Shown piece by piece: positions 22,503-25,946 of a DNA stretch of 25,946 nt. Each line of letters begins with the position of its first letter. Positions within the stretch are counted from its first letter, which is position 1. A program made the translations under genes and the position numbers. Source of the DNA: PFL35 sp041550515 (GTDB lineage Archaea; Thermoplasmatota; E2; DHVEG-1); the NCBI GenBank assembly GCA_041550515.1, contig JBFEOQ010000019.1, positions 1 to 25,946 of the forward strand, given 5' to 3'. Under the pieces are notes generated by a model that saw only the letters and a program-made list of their open reading frames with translations, was not told the DNA's origin and ran no database searches.

Positions 22503-23417
22503 TTAGTCGCCTCTGCTGACATCTAGCATTCTTTGAAGAGGTTTTTTTGCATTTTGCATTATTTGATTTGAAAGTGTTATTTTAGGTTCTAAATTCTCTA
22601 GACTTTTTAAAACTTTGTTTAATGTTATTTTTTTCATATTTGGACATATTGCATATTTTATTGGATAGAATTCTTTTTTTGGATTTTCTTTTTTTAAACG
22701 ATAACATATCTCTTTTTCAGTCCCTATAATGAACTCAGTTGAATCTGATTTTTTTACATGATTTACCATTCCATTTGTTGAAAGGACATAATCTGCAATA
22801 TCAATAACTTCTGTTTTACATTCTGGATGGACTAAAATTTCAGCTTTTGGATGTTCGTTCTTAAGGTTTAGTATGTCTTGTTTTCTAATTTTATGATGTG
22901 TTAAACAAAATCCTGGCCAAATGATTATTTCTTTGTCTGGTACTTGTTTCTGGATATATGTACCAAGATTTTGATCAGGTATGAAAATAATTTTTTTAGA
23001 TGGTATATTTTTTATGACTTTTACACCATTTGCAGAGGTGCAACAGATATCAGAATATATTTTAGCTTCTGATGTTGTGTTTATATATGCTACTACTCTT
23101 GCAGTAGGGTGTTTATTTTTTAGATTTAATAGATTTTTAATGTTAACCATGTTTGCCATTGGACATTGAGCAGCCATATCTGGAATAATCACATTTTTAG
23201 ATGGATTTAGTATCTTTGCAGATTCTGCCATAAATGTTACTCCACAAAAAATAATAGTTTTTGCTTTTGAACTCTGCGCTTTTATTGCTAGATCTAATGA
23301 ATCACCTAAAAAATCAGCAATATCTTGAATTTCTGGTAACTGATAGTTATGAGAAAGTATAATTGCATTATTTTTCAATTTTAATTCTTGAATTTTATTT
23401 ATAATCTCTGTATTCAT
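22503..23417 (-). CDS. nadA: Quinolinate synthase
   Basis: [4Fe-4S] enzyme that condenses iminoaspartate with dihydroxyacetone phosphate to quinolinate in de novo NAD synthesis. The 304-residue protein has SHNYQLPEIQDIADFLGDSL, and cluster cysteines Cys85 (MAAQCPMA), Cys171 (WPGFCLTHH) and Cys258 (YAICPNM), matching the three-cysteine pattern of the family. It is the first gene of the operon; an AGCTATATAAAATG box (23447-23460) would place the transcript start about 10 nt before the ATG. nadB and nadC are not in this window. Being followed by iscS 3 nt later fits the known need of NadA for a dedicated sulfur donor. Confidence 0.96.
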   Translation of the reverse strand: MNTEIINKIQELKLKNNAIILSHNYQLPEIQDIADFLGDSLDLAIKAQSSKAKTIIFCGVTFMAESAKILNPSKNVIIPDMAAQCPMANMVNIKNLLNLKNKHPTARVVAYINTTSEAKIYSDICCTSANGVKVIKNIPSKKIIFIPDQNLGTYIQKQVPDKEIIIWPGFCLTHHKIRKQDILNLKNEHPKAEILVHPECKTEVIDIADYVLSTNGMVNHVKKSDSTEFIIGTEKEICYRLKKENPKKEFYPIKYAICPNMKKITLNKVLKSLENLEPKITLSNQIMQNAKKPLQRMLDVSRGD

Positions 23418-23549
23418 TGTAACAAAACCATGTCATTATTTTTTCTCATTTTATATAGCTTTCCAACTTTTTTTAAATAAATAATATTTATACAAACCAA
23501 AATATTATAACTATGATATAGCATATACCTTTTGGAGGTTGGATGGAAC

Positions 23550-23990
23550 ATGGATATAATTCCCTTAATAATAGGATTTATATTTGGTGCAATTGTAGTT
23601 GGTATAGCAGTTGAAATAGGTATTAAAAAGGTTACTACTTCTACTCCTTCATCAAAACATGCTAATAAATGGAGTATTTCAGAAATTTCAAATCCAAAAG
23701 TTATGGCTGAATATTTATCTGATGTTGAAATCCCTAAAAACTCAAAAATAATTGTAAACAAATATTCAGATAAGAATATTTTAGAAGGATTAAATGTTAA
23801 AGAACACACAGGTATAAAAGGAAATTTTGTAGTTGGTGAGGATAGAGCATTAATATTATCTGGTCCAATCAAAAAAGATGAAGTTGCTTTCTGGACAATT
23901 GAAGAAGAAATAGTTAAAAAATTGAATCAGGAATTCGATGAGATGTGGTTAGAAGCAGAAAAAATCAATTTTGAAGAAAACAAAAAATAA
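23550..23990 (+). CDS. Membrane-anchored protein of unknown function
   Basis: Protein of 146 residues with one N-terminal membrane helix (about 3-25, MDIIPLIIGFIFGAIVVGI) and a soluble domain of about 110 residues. The soluble part contains SKIIVNKYSDKNILEGL, FVVGEDRALILSGPIKKDEVAFWTI and a C-terminal helix EFDEMWLEAEKI. The alternation of a short basic loop and a VAFWT strand before a long acidic helix recalls half of a phospholipase D-like fold or the C-terminal sensor part of TrmB-type proteins; I hold this loosely. A TTG further upstream (23532) is in frame, but GGAGGT (23534-23539), 10 nt before the ATG at 23550, sets the start. It is divergent from nadA and 48 nt upstream of the DUF401 gene. 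Confidence 0.8.
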   Translation: MDIIPLIIGFIFGAIVVGIAVEIGIKKVTTSTPSSKHANKWSISEISNPKVMAEYLSDVEIPKNSKIIVNKYSDKNILEGLNVKEHTGIKGNFVVGEDRALILSGPIKKDEVAFWTIEEEIVKKLNQEFDEMWLEAEKINFEENKK

Positions 23991-24009
23991 AATTCTTATG
24001 GTTAATTAA

Positions 24010-24017
24010 TTAAATAC
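24010..24017 (+). promoter_or_regulatory. TATA-like box of the DUF401 gene
   Basis: TTAAATAC, centred about 26 nt before the ATG at 24039, which has no Shine-Dalgarno sequence. This suggests a leaderless transcript. Confidence 0.45.
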
Positions 24018-24038
24018 CTTTTTATTTTCCCACTATGA

Positions 24039-25319
24039 ATGCTAAATTTAATTGGAGTAATTGTTGCATTTATAGTTATTATTTTTCTAATTCGTAAGAA
24101 ATTTAATTTTGGTTTATCTTTAATAATTGGTTCACTAATTGTTGGAGTTTTTTCCTTACAAAAGGTAAATACTATTGATATTGTTAAAGGAATAATTGAA
24201 GCAACTTTTTATTTGTTTGAAACAAATCAAATATATACATATACAATAGAACTTGCTTTACTAATGACAATGATTTATATTCTTGCAAGATTAATGCAAG
24301 AAACAGAAGCAATTAATAAAATAATAGAATCATTAAGACCAATATTTTCCAGAGGAGGAATATTAGGCATAATTCCAGCATTATATGGTCTCATGCCAGT
24401 ACCTGGTGGAGCACTTTTTTCAGCTCCACTGGTTGATGAAGAAGGAGAAAAATATAAATTAAATAATAATCAAAAAAATTTTCTCAATGTATGGTTTCGT
24501 CATATATGGTTTCCAATTTATCCAATTTCTTCTGCAATGATACTTTTATGTAGTATCGAGTTTTCAGATATTGAAATTTATTCTCTGATACTTATTAACA
24601 TACCTGCATTTATAACCTCAATATTAATTGGAAGTTTTTATTTAAAAAAATTCTTAAGAAAATATCAATATGAAAAAGAAAGTAAAAATAAAAATCAAGA
24701 TCTAAAAGGATTAAAATTTTTGTTTCCACCTATAATACCTTTATTAACGTATGCTGTTTTATGGACTTTTGGTATATCACAAATAAGGGCTTTTTTAATT
24801 GGTATTATTTTAAGTTTAATTTCGATATATTTTTTAGTAAATATATCTTTTAAACAATTTTTATCTTTTATAAAAAAATCACTTACTCTTAAACTAGCAT
24901 TAGCGATTTTTGGGATTATGATTTTTAGACAGATGATATCAGTTTCACAAGCTAATCTTTTAATTGCTGATTTAATTAAATCTTTAAACATACCAGTGAT
25001 ATTTATGGTTGTTACAATACCTTTAATTTTAGGGATATTAACTGGTTATAATCTTGGAGCAATTGCATTATCTTACCCAATAGTTTCACCTTTTTTTCCT
25101 CAACCAATAGATAATATTACAATTATTGGATTTACTAGCCTTATTTTTATAAGCTCATTAATTGGCTATCTTGTATCTCCTATTCATCTTTGTAATGTTT
25201 TAAGCAGTGATTATTTAAAAACTGATACAACTAGAATGTACAGGATGTATTTTCCTTCAGCAATTGTAATGTTATCTGTACAAATCGTGTTTGTTATTTT
25301 AATTATTAATATTTTCTAA
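24039..25319 (+). CDS. DUF401 family integral membrane protein (transporter-like)
   Basis: Polytopic membrane protein of 426 residues with roughly ten to twelve predicted helices. Its signature segment YGLMPVPGGALFSAPLVDE spans about 116-134 and WFRHIWFPIYPIS follows, as in the DUF401 proteins of archaea and some bacteria. These are related in layout to gluconate/citrate-type ion transporters of the IT superfamily. A second, symmetric GILTGYNLGAIALSYPI segment in the C-terminal half suggests an inverted-repeat transporter. The substrate is unknown. An ATG 4 nt upstream in another frame gives only a short peptide. Another transporter family is the only realistic alternative. Confidence 0.88.
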   Translation: MLNLIGVIVAFIVIIFLIRKKFNFGLSLIIGSLIVGVFSLQKVNTIDIVKGIIEATFYLFETNQIYTYTIELALLMTMIYILARLMQETEAINKIIESLRPIFSRGGILGIIPALYGLMPVPGGALFSAPLVDEEGEKYKLNNNQKNFLNVWFRHIWFPIYPISSAMILLCSIEFSDIEIYSLILINIPAFITSILIGSFYLKKFLRKYQYEKESKNKNQDLKGLKFLFPPIIPLLTYAVLWTFGISQIRAFLIGIILSLISIYFLVNISFKQFLSFIKKSLTLKLALAIFGIMIFRQMISVSQANLLIADLIKSLNIPVIFMVVTIPLILGILTGYNLGAIALSYPIVSPFFPQPIDNITIIGFTSLIFISSLIGYLVSPIHLCNVLSSDYLKTDTTRMYRMYFPSAIVMLSVQIVFVILIINIF

Positions 25320-25369
25320 TTATTTTTTTATTTGATTGAAATTAGGTGAATATTCTTTTTATCTCTCAT

Positions 25370-25738
25370 CTATTGTTTTGTAAAAATTGATTTTATTCCA
25401 TTACTTTCTATTAAAGTTAAAGTTTTATCATTATTTGAAAAGTTATAATCATTAACTATATTTTCTTCTTCTAAAGAAATAATTAATTTGTTATTTGTAA
25501 TATTCCAAGTTCCGTTTGCTCTAATATCTTCACCAGTATATAAAAAAATAATTTCAATTGTTTGATTTGCCGAAAAAATATAGTAAACATAAACTGTTGA
25601 TTCATTAAGAGTTGTAGCATAAACCCAAGTACCAATTATTTTTTCTTTATCAGATTTGAATATATTTTCGTTACATCCACTTAAATTTATTGTTAAAATT
25701 AGAAGAATTATTCCTACTATTATTAGTTTTTTATTCAT
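25370..25738 (-). CDS. Small lipoprotein, lipocalin-like
   Basis: 122-residue protein with a type II signal peptide: basic MNKK, hydrophobic core and lipobox LSGC with Cys22, so probably lipid-anchored on the outer face of the membrane. The mature part has GTWVYAT, NGTWNITNNKLIISLE and NDKTLTLI segments, the alternating pattern of small beta-barrel lipocalin-like domains in archaeal and Bacteroidetes lipoproteins. It is convergent with the DUF401 gene. A TTTATATC-like box about 30 nt upstream suggests a short leader. Ligand unknown. Confidence 0.8.
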   Translation of the reverse strand: MNKKLIIVGIILLILTINLSGCNENIFKSDKEKIIGTWVYATTLNESTVYVYYIFSANQTIEIIFLYTGEDIRANGTWNITNNKLIISLEEENIVNDYNFSNNDKTLTLIESNGIKSIFTKQ

Positions 25739-25826
25739 TATTTTTTCTCATATAATATTTAAGATATAAATGTTCTTCTATTTCGATAGCATTTTGTATA
25801 AATATAATTCTTAATTTTTAAAAATT

Positions 25827-25898
25827 GGGGTTAATTGATTGGATGTGGAGGACTAAGAAGGGTTGGGATGCAAAATAAATTATACCAATCAACTCCCC
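25827..25898. ncRNA. Candidate structured RNA or leader hairpin
   Basis: GGGG (25827-25830) and TTGATTGG (25835-25842) pair with CCAATCAA (25885-25892) and CCCC (25895-25898), giving an 8-bp and a 4-bp stem separated by a small internal loop. They enclose a 42-nt G-rich segment (GGAGGACTAAGAAGGGTTGG within it). The region is much richer in G and C than the flanking DNA and lies outside any gene. It does not fold as a tRNA and has no clear C/D or H/ACA boxes. It may be an sRNA, or the leader of a gene beyond the window's right edge. Strand is undetermined. Confidence 0.4.
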
Positions 25899-25946
25899 AT
25901 AATACATAAATGATAAATATCGTCAATTAATATACTTTTCTAAAAA

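Noticed and set aside
23414..23872. 152-aa minus-strand open frame overlapping the 23550 gene and touching nadA
   Set aside because: It is antisense to a gene with a clear Shine-Dalgarno sequence and membrane helix, has no ribosome site of its own and reads as a composition artefact.
25843..25878. Eleven-codon frame (starts MWRTKK) as a real gene
   Set aside because: No ribosome site at a usable distance, and it lies in the loop of the hairpin; kept only as a remark in the RNA finding.
25827..25898. tRNA gene
   Set aside because: Length and terminal pairing are tRNA-like, but there is no T-arm GTTCRA, no anticodon arm and no proper D arm on either strand.
1..25946. CRISPR arrays, insertion sequences, integrases or prophage genes
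   Set aside because: No regularly spaced repeats, transposase or integrase motifs were seen on either strand.

Overview
The window is strongly AT-rich archaeal DNA, most likely from an uncultured, fermentative or protein-degrading member of Candidatus Thermoplasmatota (the Thermoplasmata / marine benthic group D kind of lineage). Evidence for Archaea is the XPF-type helicase-nuclease Hef, a UPF0147 protein, a Nob1-type PIN/zinc-ribbon nuclease, a Sec11-type signal peptidase with a Ser/His pair, archaeal LeuRS and 6-phospho-3-hexuloisomerase. TATA-like boxes lie about 26 nt before several start codons, which suggests leaderless transcripts. The lineage is an inference from gene families and from PKD and C10-peptidase secretome proteins; no rRNA is present to settle it.

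Layout. 1-867 (-): 5' part of leuS, cut by the window edge. 900-5540: accessory stretch with a soluble orphan histidine kinase, two micro-ORFs, a secreted amphipathic-helix protein, a secreted PKD protein and three tiny membrane proteins, separated by long AT-rich gaps that hold short repeats and a hairpin. 5658-9740 (+): hef, UPF0147, an endonuclease IV-like TIM barrel and hexuloisomerase. 9773-15628: nitroreductase (-), a 509-aa protein of unknown function with a CxH...CxxC cluster (+), a secreted C10 (streptopain-like) cysteine peptidase (-) and a membrane histidine kinase whose real start appears to be a non-AUG codon upstream (+). 15722-19728 (+): aminotransferase, hisS, nob1 and signal peptidase, the last three nearly contiguous. 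19736-23417 (-): a compact operon nadA-iscS-iscU-queD-queC, which joins NAD synthesis, Fe-S assembly and 7-deazaguanine (archaeosine precursor) synthesis. 23550-25738: a membrane-anchored protein, a DUF401-type transporter-like protein (+) and a lipoprotein (-). The right end holds a GC-richer hairpin that looks like a structured RNA or leader.

How it fits together. The core metabolic operons look ordinary. The secreted proteins (PKD protein, C10 peptidase, amphipathic 136-aa protein, lipoprotein), the signal peptidase and two sensor kinases without a response regulator fit a cell that senses and digests extracellular protein. The most under-described items are the 509-aa zinc-cluster protein, the amphipathic secreted protein, the putative hairpin RNA at the right edge, the non-AUG kinase start, and a shared C-terminal tail on the two large secreted proteins.
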